NCBI GenBank assembly: GCA_964610745.1
Contig: CAZSYL010000012.1
Location: 13,480-77,479 of the forward strand
DNA length: 64,000 nt
From: SHLQ01 sp964610745
GTDB taxonomy: Bacteria; Actinomycetota; Acidimicrobiia; Acidimicrobiales; SHLQ01
Reading direction: 5' to 3'
A program made the position numbers and the translations under genes. The notes beneath the pieces are model-generated. The model had not been told where the DNA came from. It worked only from the letters and a program-made list of their open reading frames with translations, and made no database searches. Shown here in pieces: positions 25,333 through 33,415 of this stretch; position 1 is the stretch's first letter, and every line of letters starts with the position of its first letter.

Positions 25333-26355
25333 TCAACCCGGGAGCAGTCGCACGTCGACGGTGCTTCGATCGACGAGCGTGCACGCGCCGGAGAGATTGC
25401 CGAGTTCGAGCGTGACCGTGTCGCCGGGGGCTCCGTTGAGTGTCGTCGCGCTCGCCAGCAAGGGTGTGACGGGGCCGCTGATGGCAAGCTCAAGCGAACC
25501 TCGCTGCGATGAGACATCGGTACCGGCGGTTGTCTCGATGCGTGTTCTTACGCCTGTGGCCACCTGTGGGATGGTGACCGAATCCGGGTTGAGCGGCCAA
25601 ACCTCGAGCAGAACCGCTGTCGCGCCCGAACACGCCAATCGGTCGCCGGTCGCGTCGAATTCCTCGCTGCAATCGCCGGTGCTCGCCACATCGACCGCCT
25701 GAAGTTCAGGGGTGACCAGCGACGTGATCAGGCACGTTTGTTGAGTCTCGAGGAAAGGATCGTCCGAAACTACTGCAATGTGGGTTCGACCAGCCCAAAA
25801 GACGGTTCCTGCGGCTACAGCGAACTCGGCGGTGGCGTCATCGTCGGGCACGAGACCGTCGCTTGAATCGTCACTGCCAGCATCGCTGATGAATGTCTCA
25901 TCGAGCGCATACACATCGGTGACGATCACCGGCGTGATGAGCTCGGTGTATTCGCGCTCGGCCAGCGGGGAAGCGAGCAGGTTGCGGTCTGTGTCGGTCG
26001 ACGCTCGCACGCCCAGACTCGGGTCTGGAGCGGTAGCTGCCGTCGTCGCGAAGTAGGCAATGGCCGCAGCCCCACCGATCAGCAGGGCGACAATGAAGAT
26101 CGAGCCGGTTCGCCGACGATCGAGGTCACGGCCTGCATCATCGTCCTGGCCCACATCGATGGCAGCGTCGAGGGCGTCACCGCCGCCCTGGGCCTGCGCC
26201 TCAGCCCATGCATCGCTAAAGGCAGTCGTCGCCGTTGGTTCGATGTCCTCGACAACACTCTCGGTGCCTTCGAGGAACTCGCCGGTCAGAGTCCGCTTCT
26301 TGGAAGACCTACTCGTTGCGATATCGAACTCGCTCCGGTTCTTCTTTCGCACCAT
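25333..26355 (-). CDS. hypothetical single-pass membrane protein
   Basis: A 340-residue protein I do not recognise. ATG at 26355 is chosen; a possible start at 26403 would add 16 residues, and longer versions run into the divergent amidase. It has a basic start (RKKNRSE), a hydrophilic region of about 90 residues, one membrane segment (about 91-112, IFIVALLIGGAAAIAYFATT), then an exported domain of about 225 residues with four cysteines that could form disulfides (QQTCLI, GDCSEE, LACSGA, GACTLV). The C-terminal part repeats the pattern of an oxidised extracellular domain. It ends 18 bases before the SRAP start codon and is probably co-transcribed with it. Function unknown. Confidence 0.7.
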   Translation of the reverse strand: MVRKKNRSEFDIATSRSSKKRTLTGEFLEGTESVVEDIEPTATTAFSDAWAEAQAQGGGDALDAAIDVGQDDDAGRDLDRRRTGSIFIVALLIGGAAAIAYFATTAATAPDPSLGVRASTDTDRNLLASPLAEREYTELITPVIVTDVYALDETFISDAGSDDSSDGLVPDDDATAEFAVAAGTVFWAGRTHIAVVSDDPFLETQQTCLITSLVTPELQAVDVASTGDCSEEFDATGDRLACSGATAVLLEVWPLNPDSVTIPQVATGVRTRIETTAGTDVSSQRGSLELAISGPVTPLLASATTLNGAPGDTVTLELGNLSGACTLVDRSTVDVRLLPG

Positions 26356-26416
26356 GAGCCGAACGCTAGCCGCTTGAGCAGGCCGATCATGTGCACGCGT
26401 CATTGGTGAGCCATAT

Positions 26417-26434
26417 GACCTAGACGAATAGGTC
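26417..26434. promoter_or_regulatory. GACCTA-N6-TAGGTC inverted repeat upstream of the amidase gene
   Basis: A perfect 6-bp inverted repeat with a 6-base spacer, 41 bases upstream of the amidase start, in the 120-base divergent region. The same half-site (TAGGTC) occurs twice in the conservon promoter region (13306-13311 and 13414-13419). A transcription factor site is plausible; nothing shows which protein binds. Confidence 0.35.
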
Positions 26435-26475
26435 GTTTGACTCAGATCGATGCCGGTCGCGCCGATGGGGATGCC

Positions 26476-27909
26476 ATGTCTGCTCCTAGACTCCTCGAAA
26501 TGCAAAGACGACACCTGGCGGCCGTATTGCTTCTGTTTGGCGCTCTCTTCGCGGCAAACGCGGGTCCAGCATCCGCGCAGATCGACGAAGAGTCCCCCGG
26601 TCTCGCCCCGGCGATCGCCCAGTGGGCTGGAGCTCCTCGCGGCTTCTTCACCGGCATCGAGCCCGGTGTCGAGTCCCTCACCGTGTCGGCGGTGACCGCT
26701 GATCCCGACTCGGCCCAGGCGGTCAGCTACGAGATTCTCGTCGATGGAGCAGTCGTCGGCGAAGGCCGGACCGCGACTCCAGGCGGATTTGGCCGCACGG
26801 TGCCGATCGAAGAGACCGTCACGGTTCCAGCGGGGGTTCACGAGGTTTGCCTCCGGCTGGCTGACCGCTCAAACCCTGGCCGAACAGTGAATTGCACCAT
26901 GGCGACAACAACGCCACCAAATCGCGCCGAATCGAACCTCGAAGCCACCGCTCAAGGCGTTGTCGTTAGCCCGAGCGGCGTCGTTGTTCCAGTCGTCGGC
27001 GGACGAACGAACAACTGGCGAGTGACCACGCCCTGTGGAAACACCCAGGCCCTCAGCAGTGGCACGTTCGTCGAACGGGCTCGGGTCGTCATCGATCCAG
27101 GACACGGGGGGAGCGAATCAGGAGCGGTGAGCGGCAGCCTTCAGGAGAAGAACCTGAATCTGGTGATCAGCGATCTGGTGATCGACAAATTCGAAGAACT
27201 CGGAATTTCTGCGCAGATCACCCGCACTGGTGACTATCGCCTGCCAATCCAGACCCGCGCAGACATTGCTTCGGCCCTTGCGCCAGACGTCTTCATCTCG
27301 GTCCACCACAACGGCGGCGCCGTTCGTCGATCGAGCATCCCCGGCACGGAGATCTTCTATTCAGAGGTTCGCCCAGAGTCGCAACGACTCGCCGCCATCC
27401 TCTACGAGGAGATGGTCGCCGCTGCCTCGCAGTTCGATGCCGACTGGGTATCGACGGTGAACCAGGGCGCTTCAGTGCGCCTCAACGACAGCGGCCTCGA
27501 TCTGTTCGGTATCCACCGGTTCTCCCCCGAGATCGATTCGGTAATCACCGAGTTCATGTACCTCTCCAACCCCTCTGAAGCCGCGCTGCTGCGTCGTGCC
27601 GATGTGCAGGAGGCACAGGCACAATCGATCGTCGATGGTGTGCTTCGCTGGTGGTTCACCGAAGACGCAGGAACATCGCTCGGCCGCCGCTTCACCGATG
27701 CTTCTAGCAGTGGCACCGGCGGCTTCGACAATTGTGTCGAACCATCGCTGACGAGCGGCTCGGTTGGGAACTTCGGCCTGTCCCTCCCCGATACCGGCGC
27801 TGCGAACCAGGTCAACGCTCCCGGCGGTTCAGAAGCCGGCGAGGCTGCCTCACGGCTCCTGCTGCCCCAGCTCAGCCTTGGTGTGGACCCTGCGCTCTCG
27901 GGTAACTAG
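26476..27909 (+). CDS. N-acetylmuramoyl-L-alanine amidase, secreted
   Basis: A 477-residue cell-wall hydrolase of the Amidase_3 family. ATG at 26476 gives a signal peptide ending near GPASA-QIDEE; ATG at 26500 would also work. A beta-rich domain of unknown type covers about residues 30-205. The catalytic domain begins at VVIDPGHGGSESGA (His) with Glu in GSLQEKNLNL, His in VFISVHHNGG and Glu in SVITEFMYLSN, the full zinc/catalytic set. It cleaves the bond between muramic acid and stem peptide during cell separation. A Gly/Ser-rich tail follows. An inverted repeat upstream shares its half-site with the conservon promoter. Confidence 0.9.
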   Translation: MSAPRLLEMQRRHLAAVLLLFGALFAANAGPASAQIDEESPGLAPAIAQWAGAPRGFFTGIEPGVESLTVSAVTADPDSAQAVSYEILVDGAVVGEGRTATPGGFGRTVPIEETVTVPAGVHEVCLRLADRSNPGRTVNCTMATTTPPNRAESNLEATAQGVVVSPSGVVVPVVGGRTNNWRVTTPCGNTQALSSGTFVERARVVIDPGHGGSESGAVSGSLQEKNLNLVISDLVIDKFEELGISAQITRTGDYRLPIQTRADIASALAPDVFISVHHNGGAVRRSSIPGTEIFYSEVRPESQRLAAILYEEMVAAASQFDADWVSTVNQGASVRLNDSGLDLFGIHRFSPEIDSVITEFMYLSNPSEAALLRRADVQEAQAQSIVDGVLRWWFTEDAGTSLGRRFTDASSSGTGGFDNCVEPSLTSGSVGNFGLSLPDTGAANQVNAPGGSEAGEAASRLLLPQLSLGVDPALSGN

Positions 27910-27938
27910 AACCGCCCACACGGTCTATTCCCTCTTAG

Positions 27939-29003
27939 CTACTCGGTGTCTTTGGCCCGGCTCGGGGCAACCCGTGGCGGTTCGAAGGGTTGCTTTGGGT
28001 AGACGGGAGGCCATGGTGCGTCGCCAATGACTTCGAGCCCATCGCGGAAGTTGGTCACTAAGTCGGAAATGTCCTGAGGGTTTGTGTACATCTCCCCCCA
28101 CGGATCGCCGCCACGATCGAGCCGTTCGCGTGTCGTCATGACCGTCAGCGCATTCGGGTCGAGCGTCTCGAGCTCGTCCCAGCGCACCGGGGTGGAGACC
28201 TGAGCCCCGACGCGTGCGCGCACCGACCAGGCGCCAAACACGGTCTTGTGCGGAGCGTTCTGGTTGAAGTCGATGAAGACTCGCTGACCGCGCTCTTCCT
28301 TCCACCACTTGTCGGTCAGCTGCTCGGGGTACTCTGCGGCTAACGAGCGCGCAACGCTGACCGCGGCGCCACGCACGTCGTAGCTGTCGTACTCGGGGCC
28401 ACCGTTGGACGTATCGAGGGGAACGTAGACGTGTAAGCCCTTACTACCGCTGGTCTTTAGATAGCTGGTGATCCCCCGGCTCTCGAACCACTCGCGCACG
28501 AGCCTCGCCGCGGTGCGAATCTCTTCGAAGCCAATGCCAGGAACTGGGTCGAGATCGATCCGGAGCTCGTCCACCAAGCGCTTGGGAGCAACGCTGTTCG
28601 CCTCGCTGATCCGCTGCGCTGCCGTCAGCCGGTACGGCCACGGGTGCAGCGTAAATGCACCTTGGTTGACCGCCCAGATGAGATGCGCTCCGTCGGCCAG
28701 GACTAGAGCTCGTGATGGCGTGCCGTTCACGGTTTCGACCGTCGTGGTTTGCAGCCAGTCCGGGGCACTGTCGGGGATACGCTTCTGAAAGAAGTTGTTG
28801 CCCCCAACGCCGCTCGGATAACGCTGCAACAGGACGGGACGGTCACCGATCGTGTTCAGAATCGGTGACCCGACCTCATCACTGCACAACATCGCGAAGT
28901 ACGCCAGCACATCACCCTTGGTCAGCCCGACCTTTGGGAAATACGGCTTGTCGAGACTCGTGACTGCAACCTCACGCCCAGAGATCTCGATTACATTGCC
29001 CAT
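27939..29003 (-). CDS. LigD-type DNA polymerase/primase domain protein
   Basis: A 354-residue stand-alone polymerase domain of the bacterial NHEJ type (archaeo-eukaryotic primase fold). ATG at 29003 is used because longer frames run through the tRNA-Pro gene. Family motifs are DKPYFPKVGLTKGDVLAYF, VLLQRYPSGVGGNNFFQK, the metal-binding ELRIDLDPVPG (DxD) and VFIDFNQNAPHKTV. LigD proteins usually join polymerase, ligase and phosphoesterase domains; here only the polymerase is present and no ku or ligase gene is in the window. It may act with a separately encoded ligase and Ku. The gene is downstream of tRNA-Pro on the same strand, separated by a hairpin. Confidence 0.92.
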   Translation of the reverse strand: MGNVIEISGREVAVTSLDKPYFPKVGLTKGDVLAYFAMLCSDEVGSPILNTIGDRPVLLQRYPSGVGGNNFFQKRIPDSAPDWLQTTTVETVNGTPSRALVLADGAHLIWAVNQGAFTLHPWPYRLTAAQRISEANSVAPKRLVDELRIDLDPVPGIGFEEIRTAARLVREWFESRGITSYLKTSGSKGLHVYVPLDTSNGGPEYDSYDVRGAAVSVARSLAAEYPEQLTDKWWKEERGQRVFIDFNQNAPHKTVFGAWSVRARVGAQVSTPVRWDELETLDPNALTVMTTRERLDRGGDPWGEMYTNPQDISDLVTNFRDGLEVIGDAPWPPVYPKQPFEPPRVAPSRAKDTE

Positions 29004-29042
29004 AGCCCGAGTGTAGAGAGCAGTGAACCGGACAGAAAGCCA

Positions 29043-29082
29043 AGCCGAGCCGCAGGTGAGCGAACTCGCTTCCTGCTCGGCT
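29043..29082 (-). terminator. composite hairpin downstream of tRNA-Pro
   Basis: Between the tRNA and the polymerase gene lies a strong stem-loop: AGCCGAG/CTCGGCT outer arms (7 bp), an inner CAGG/CCTG stem and an AGCGA/TCGCT apex. In minus-strand sense it is followed by GGCTTTCTGT, a weak T-rich tail. It probably ends the tRNA transcript. The T-run is short, so Rho-independent action is uncertain. Confidence 0.5.
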
Positions 29083-29094
29083 CGACAGGCATTG

Positions 29095-29169
29095 TCGGGT
29101 TGGGGAGATTTGAACTCCCGACCTTCGGTCCCCCAGACCGACGCGCTAACCAAGCTGCGCCACAACCCG
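29095..29169 (-). tRNA. tRNA-Pro(GGG)
   Basis: A 75-base cloverleaf on the minus strand. The acceptor stem pairs CGGGTTG with CAACCCG, the D-arm is GCGC-AGCTTGGTTA-GCGC, the anticodon stem is TCGGT/ACCGA around the loop CTGGGGG, and the T-arm is GGGAG-TTCAAAT-CTCCC. The anticodon GGG decodes CCC and CCU. The discriminator base is A and the CCA end is not encoded. Continuous reading frames across this gene on either strand are spurious. Confidence 0.96.
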
Positions 29170-29237
29170 TGTACGGCCCTTGAGCGTAGTGGGTCGGTCG
29201 CCCACGGCCAACGCAGGAGGTGGTGGTTCTGGCAGCG

Positions 29238-29477
29238 TTAGAAGATCCGAATCGCCACATCGATGATGCGCCAACCAATGTAGGCAACGAGCGCGACCAC
29301 GACGATCCAGAAGTGCCACGGAGCCGACTGGCCAACGGTGCGTTCCTCGTCCGAAGGCCTATCGTCGAGGCCCCCATGAGTGCCATCGCGCTCTACCGAT
29401 TTGCCACAATTCGGGCAGGTTCCCGCTAAAACTGCTGTTGGTGCGTGGTACACAGAACACATATCGCACCAAGGCAT
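29238..29477 (-). CDS. small zinc-ribbon membrane protein
   Basis: A 79-residue protein with two CxxC pairs near the N-terminus (PWCDMCSVYHAPT and GTCPNCGKS), a short acidic linker, and one hydrophobic segment (about 54-75, HFWIVVVALVAYIGWRIIDV) close to the C-terminus. The arrangement fits a cytoplasmic zinc ribbon tethered to the membrane by a C-terminal anchor. I recall similar short actinobacterial proteins, but no function is known. It lies between the tRNA and the SpoIIE phosphatase gene on the same strand; the ATG at 29477 is the only good start. Confidence 0.62.
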   Translation of the reverse strand: MPWCDMCSVYHAPTAVLAGTCPNCGKSVERDGTHGGLDDRPSDEERTVGQSAPWHFWIVVVALVAYIGWRIIDVAIRIF

Positions 29478-29543
29478 GGCTTCATTCTAGGACCGTGCCG
29501 ATGAGGGCTGGTACACGGCCAGCAACGATTGCAGAAGTTATTA

Positions 29544-30626
29544 CTACGAGCGACGAACGCAGAGCACGGCGACGTCATCGTCGATGAGGCCGTCAGCAAA
29601 GTCACGTGCTTCTTCGAGCAACGCTTTGGTCATGATCTCCGGTGGAGCACCAGGATCGCGTCGGATCGCCATCGCAATACGTTCTTCGCCGAATAGCTCG
29701 TCGCTGCTGCGGGCCTCGGCCAGTCCGTCGGTGTATAGCAGGACGAAATCGTCGATCTGGAGCGGAACTTCCTTGCTGAAATACGATGCTCCAGGATCGA
29801 GCATGAGAAGTGGACCCGTGGCGCGGAGCGGTTGCAGTTCACGAGCGTGCCAGAGCCAACCAGCGGGGTGGCCAGCAGAGGCATAACGGATGGTTCCGGC
29901 TTCGGTATCGAATACGACGACGATCATCGAGATGAACTCTTCACCGCGGTCCATCTCAGACATCTGTTGGTTGAGTTCTTCGAGTGCCTGAGCCGGGTCA
30001 CGAAACTGACGCAGGAACACTCGCAATAGGTACTTGGCCTGGAAGGCGGTAATCGAGCTCTCGATGCCATGGCCTCGTACGTCGCCAATCACTGCGGCCA
30101 GACGCTTGTGACCGACGCGGTAGACGTCGAAGAAGTCGCCGGCCATAAGCCCTGAACCAGCTTCGTAGGCCCGGCCGACATCGAAACCAGTGACGTCGGG
30201 GAGCGAGTCAGGGGCAAGTCGGGCAGCCCATGCCTTCGGCGCAAAGTCGTCTTGTTCGAGTGCTTCCTCGGCTCGCTTCTCCAGGAAGAAGCGCTGGCGA
30301 CTGAGGCGAGCTTCGCGGACCGCACCGCGTGACCAGTTGACCGATACGAGCGCTGGGATTGCTGCAAGAGCGAAGACGATCGGGATATCGGGGTTGTTGC
30401 TCGCAGCCGACAGAAAGGCAGCTATCGCAAGAAGCGAGTACAGAATCGTGGAGTGGACCTCTTTGCGAAAAGCGGATTGAGCCAGCAAATAGGCCGGATC
30501 TTGCTGACGCTCTTCTTCGGTACCGATGTTGTTGAGAAAGCGGCGTCGGTAACGGGCTGAGCGCGCCCAACCCAACGCTGCGGCGACACAAATGACGCCC
30601 AACCCAATAAGGATCACTTCTTTCAT
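29544..30626 (-). CDS. membrane-anchored SpoIIE-type PP2C serine phosphatase
   Basis: A 360-residue protein with N-terminal membrane segments (about residues 3-20 and 57-95) and a C-terminal SpoIIE/RsbU-like PP2C domain. Metal-binding aspartates and glycines are visible in AVIGDVRGHGIESS, LLYTDGLAEARSS and GLIDDDVAVLCVRR; SAGHPAGWLW also matches the family. Such phosphatases dephosphorylate anti-anti-sigma proteins in partner-switching cascades; there is no STAS or RsbW gene in the window, so the target is unknown. The gene lies 27 bases after der on the same strand and is probably the last gene of the der operon. Confidence 0.9.
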   Translation of the reverse strand: MKEVILIGLGVICVAAALGWARSARYRRRFLNNIGTEEERQQDPAYLLAQSAFRKEVHSTILYSLLAIAAFLSAASNNPDIPIVFALAAIPALVSVNWSRGAVREARLSRQRFFLEKRAEEALEQDDFAPKAWAARLAPDSLPDVTGFDVGRAYEAGSGLMAGDFFDVYRVGHKRLAAVIGDVRGHGIESSITAFQAKYLLRVFLRQFRDPAQALEELNQQMSEMDRGEEFISMIVVVFDTEAGTIRYASAGHPAGWLWHARELQPLRATGPLLMLDPGASYFSKEVPLQIDDFVLLYTDGLAEARSSDELFGEERIAMAIRRDPGAPPEIMTKALLEEARDFADGLIDDDVAVLCVRRS

Positions 30627-30653
30627 GGGTAAAAGGGTACCCCACCGGGGCCC

Positions 30654-31955
30654 TTAGCGGCGCCGGACTCGCAGTTTGATTGGGGTGTTCCCCATCTCAA
30701 AGGCTTCTCGCAGACTCCGTTCGAGGTACCGAAGATACGTCCGTGGTAGCTCCTTATTGGCAAAGAGCGTGAACGTCGGTGGATCGGTCGCCCCCTGGGT
30801 TGCATAGAGCACACGCCCCCCTTCGGGAGCCGCCTGAGCGGCCTGCGCGGCCCGTATCACCTGGTTGACCTTACGGGTCGGGATTCGGGTTGAGTACGCC
30901 TCGATGGCCTCCGACAGCGCTGGCCATAGCTTGTTGACGCTCTTGCCCGTGAGAGCACTGACCCGGAGAATAGGTGACTCTCCGAGAAAGTGGAGCTTGC
31001 GTTCGACGCCGGTCATTGCCGATTCCCGGCCTTCAGCGTCGAGCATCTCCCACTTGTTCAAGATGACGACGATGGGACACCCTGAGGCGTCGACACGCTC
31101 GGCAAGTCGTTGGTCCTGAGCCGTCACGCCGATCGTGGCGTCGATCACCAGCAACGCAACGTCGCTCTTGTCGACGGCGCGCAAAGCCCGTACCAGCGAG
31201 TAGTACTCGGTCTCTTCGTCGACCTTGGCCTTACGACGCATTCCGGCGGTGTCGATGAAGCGCAGCGGACCACCTTGGGTTTCGACGATCGTGTCGATCG
31301 AATCGCGGGTGGTGCCCGGTCGGTCATGGACCACCGCGCGGTCTTCACCGATCAGACGGTTGAACAAGGTCGACTTGCCGACGTTTGGACGACCGACGAT
31401 CGACACGCCGAAGATTCGATCGGGGTCGTCTTCTTCTTCGTCAAACTCTGGTTCAGGCAGCACCGCAATCAGCTCATCGAGCAGGTCGGCTGTCCCGACC
31501 CCGTGGAGAGCGCTCACCGGCATCGGGTCGCCAACACCGAGCGACAGCAGGTCCCAGATCAGGTGCTGCTGGCTCTCGTTATCGACCTTGTTGGCCACAA
31601 GAAAGTGCGGGGTATCGATTCGGCGCACAAGATCGGCGACCAGTTGATCATCGGCGGTCGATCCAACCGAGGCGTCGACCACGAACAACACGACATCGGC
31701 GTCTTCGAGGGCCTTCTCGCTCTGGCGGGACACCTTCGCGTCCAGCTCGTCTCCGTCCTCATCGGCCATCCAGCCACCGGTGTCGATCAGCGTGAACTCG
31801 TGGCCCAGCCATTCGGCGTCGAGCTCGTTGCGGTCCCGGGTTACGCCGGGACGCTCTTCAACGATTGCTTCACGACGACCGAGGATGCGGTTGACGAGCG
31901 TGCTCTTGCCAACGTTGGGGCGGCCGACGATTGCGACGGTGGGCAGAGCACTCAT
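30654..31955 (-). CDS. der: ribosome biogenesis GTPase Der
   Basis: A 433-residue EngA/Der GTPase with two tandem G domains and a C-terminal KH-like domain. First domain: GRPNVGKSTLVNRIL, DTGG and NKVDNE. Second: GRPNVGKSTLFNRLIGEDRA, DTAGMRRKAKVDEE and NKWEM. The C-terminal segment GNTPIKLRVRRR is the standard Der ending. It acts in late assembly of the 50S subunit. The start overlaps the stop of the DUF512 gene by 4 bases (31952-31955), so the two are translationally coupled. The position matches Rv1713 (engA) next to cmk in mycobacteria. Confidence 0.96.
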   Translation of the reverse strand: MSALPTVAIVGRPNVGKSTLVNRILGRREAIVEERPGVTRDRNELDAEWLGHEFTLIDTGGWMADEDGDELDAKVSRQSEKALEDADVVLFVVDASVGSTADDQLVADLVRRIDTPHFLVANKVDNESQQHLIWDLLSLGVGDPMPVSALHGVGTADLLDELIAVLPEPEFDEEEDDPDRIFGVSIVGRPNVGKSTLFNRLIGEDRAVVHDRPGTTRDSIDTIVETQGGPLRFIDTAGMRRKAKVDEETEYYSLVRALRAVDKSDVALLVIDATIGVTAQDQRLAERVDASGCPIVVILNKWEMLDAEGRESAMTGVERKLHFLGESPILRVSALTGKSVNKLWPALSEAIEAYSTRIPTRKVNQVIRAAQAAQAAPEGGRVLYATQGATDPPTFTLFANKELPRTYLRYLERSLREAFEMGNTPIKLRVRRR

Positions 31956-33364
31956 GTGAGCTCCAGGGCTTGGCGAAGGGCAATGCCGTCGGTTGGGATA
32001 ATTTCGACCGGGCGGGGTAGGTCGTCGGGTGACAGTCCGTCGAGAAAGACTCCCCGGTTTAGGCAGACGTCGGGCAACAGGTAGCGGTGGCCCTCAGGTT
32101 CGTCGGCCAACACCCGTTGCAGATCGGCACCCACCATCAGCCCCGCCACTCCGACGTTGCCGCCGAAGAATTCATTCTCGACACTGATGATGCGGATGTC
32201 GTTCCGGTCAACGCCTGAGATCAGGGGTGCGAGTACCTGCGCTCCGAGCGAGCCGGTAAGTACACCAATGGGCGCCGTGCGACGTGGACGCAGCATCACC
32301 GATGCGCCAACGCCCGCGGGCGATTCTTCGGGACCGCACGATCTCGGAGCGCGATACCCCTCGGCGGGCGCGGCATCGACCCAGGCAAAGAAGCCTGCTT
32401 CGGTCCCGATGCCCGTGTCGACTTCGCCGTTGAACTCAGCTTCGAATGAACGGGCCATGCCGATGCCGTCTTCGTACATCGGTACATCGCCATAGCTCTC
32501 ACGGGTAGGGAAAGGTCGCCCCGCCATGAGGTAGTACTCGTCGGAGGCCTGGACTATTGGGCGCCCGTGTGCGGCGACGAAGAGCTGCTGCCATTGCTCG
32601 ACGACCTCGACCACCTTCTGTGCCTCTTCGAGTGTGTGGGCACGCATGCGCTCCTCGGTCGAGTACTTGGACACGCCGAGAGGAACGACCGCCACGGTCT
32701 CGAGGCCCGAGTACTTGTCGAAGATGTCAGCGAGGGTCTGGTCGAGGATGTCGCCGTCGTTGATACCGGGACACACAACGACCTGTCCGTGGACCTCGAT
32801 GTCAGCGTCGAGTAGTGCGGACAGCCAACGCAGCGACGACGCTCCTCGGCGGTTGCGCAGCAATTCCTGGCGAATGCCGGGATCGGTCGCGTGGATGCTG
32901 ACGTTGAGAGGTGACAGCTTCTCGGTGATCACCCGTTCCATGTCCGCCTCGGTGAAGCGGGTCAGCGTCGTGTAGTTCCCATAGAGGAACGACAACCGGT
33001 AATCGTCGTCTTTCAAATAGAGGCTCGTGCGCAGATTTGGCGGAAGCTGATAGATGAAACAGAACTCACAGTGGTTGTCACACGTCCGCACTTCATCGAA
33101 GACAGCTGATTGGACTTCGATCCCAAGTGTTTCAGCTGGGGTCTTCTCGACATCGATGTCGAGGGTCATGCCGTTCCGGTCGATGACGAGGGCGATCTCA
33201 TCGCTATCGACGAGCGTTCGATACTCGAGAATGTCACGCGGCTGCTCACCGTCAATTGAACGCAACCCGTCGCCGACGAGCAGACCGGCGCGCGCCGCGG
33301 GCGAGTCTGGTTCGACGAGGACGACACGGGGCATTGCGGTGTCGTCTTGGCTCAATAGGGACAT
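31952..33364 (-). CDS. DUF512 radical SAM protein with PDZ domain
   Basis: A 470-residue protein. ATG at 33364 is used, since longer starts run into the divergent ispH gene. Residues 1-75 form a PDZ-like domain (PDSPAARAGLLVGDGLRSID). A radical SAM-type cluster motif follows: VRTCDNHCEFCFIYQLP, a CxxxCxxC. Then come LYLKDDDYRLSFLYGNYTTL and the DUF512 C-terminal half with VQASDEYYLMAGRPFP and EFFGGNVGVAGLMVG. Proteins of this type are found next to der in many Gram-positives; no substrate is known. A role linked to ribosome maturation or isoprenoid/iron-sulfur metabolism is guesswork. It overlaps der by 4 bases and is 51 bases from divergent ispH. Confidence 0.9.
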   Translation of the reverse strand: MSLLSQDDTAMPRVVLVEPDSPAARAGLLVGDGLRSIDGEQPRDILEYRTLVDSDEIALVIDRNGMTLDIDVEKTPAETLGIEVQSAVFDEVRTCDNHCEFCFIYQLPPNLRTSLYLKDDDYRLSFLYGNYTTLTRFTEADMERVITEKLSPLNVSIHATDPGIRQELLRNRRGASSLRWLSALLDADIEVHGQVVVCPGINDGDILDQTLADIFDKYSGLETVAVVPLGVSKYSTEERMRAHTLEEAQKVVEVVEQWQQLFVAAHGRPIVQASDEYYLMAGRPFPTRESYGDVPMYEDGIGMARSFEAEFNGEVDTGIGTEAGFFAWVDAAPAEGYRAPRSCGPEESPAGVGASVMLRPRRTAPIGVLTGSLGAQVLAPLISGVDRNDIRIISVENEFFGGNVGVAGLMVGADLQRVLADEPEGHRYLLPDVCLNRGVFLDGLSPDDLPRPVEIIPTDGIALRQALELT

Positions 33365-33415
33365 TCCGTCAAGGCTACGCCGCCGAGAGCGGTCAGCGGG
33401 GCGTACATTGGACAC

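Noticed and set aside
29003..29165. N-terminal extension of the LigD-type polymerase
   Set aside because: It runs through tRNA-Pro in antisense context; the polymerase domain begins at 29003.
29043..29169. tRNA-associated integration site
   Set aside because: The tRNA is intact, and I see no direct repeat of its 3' end or integrase nearby.
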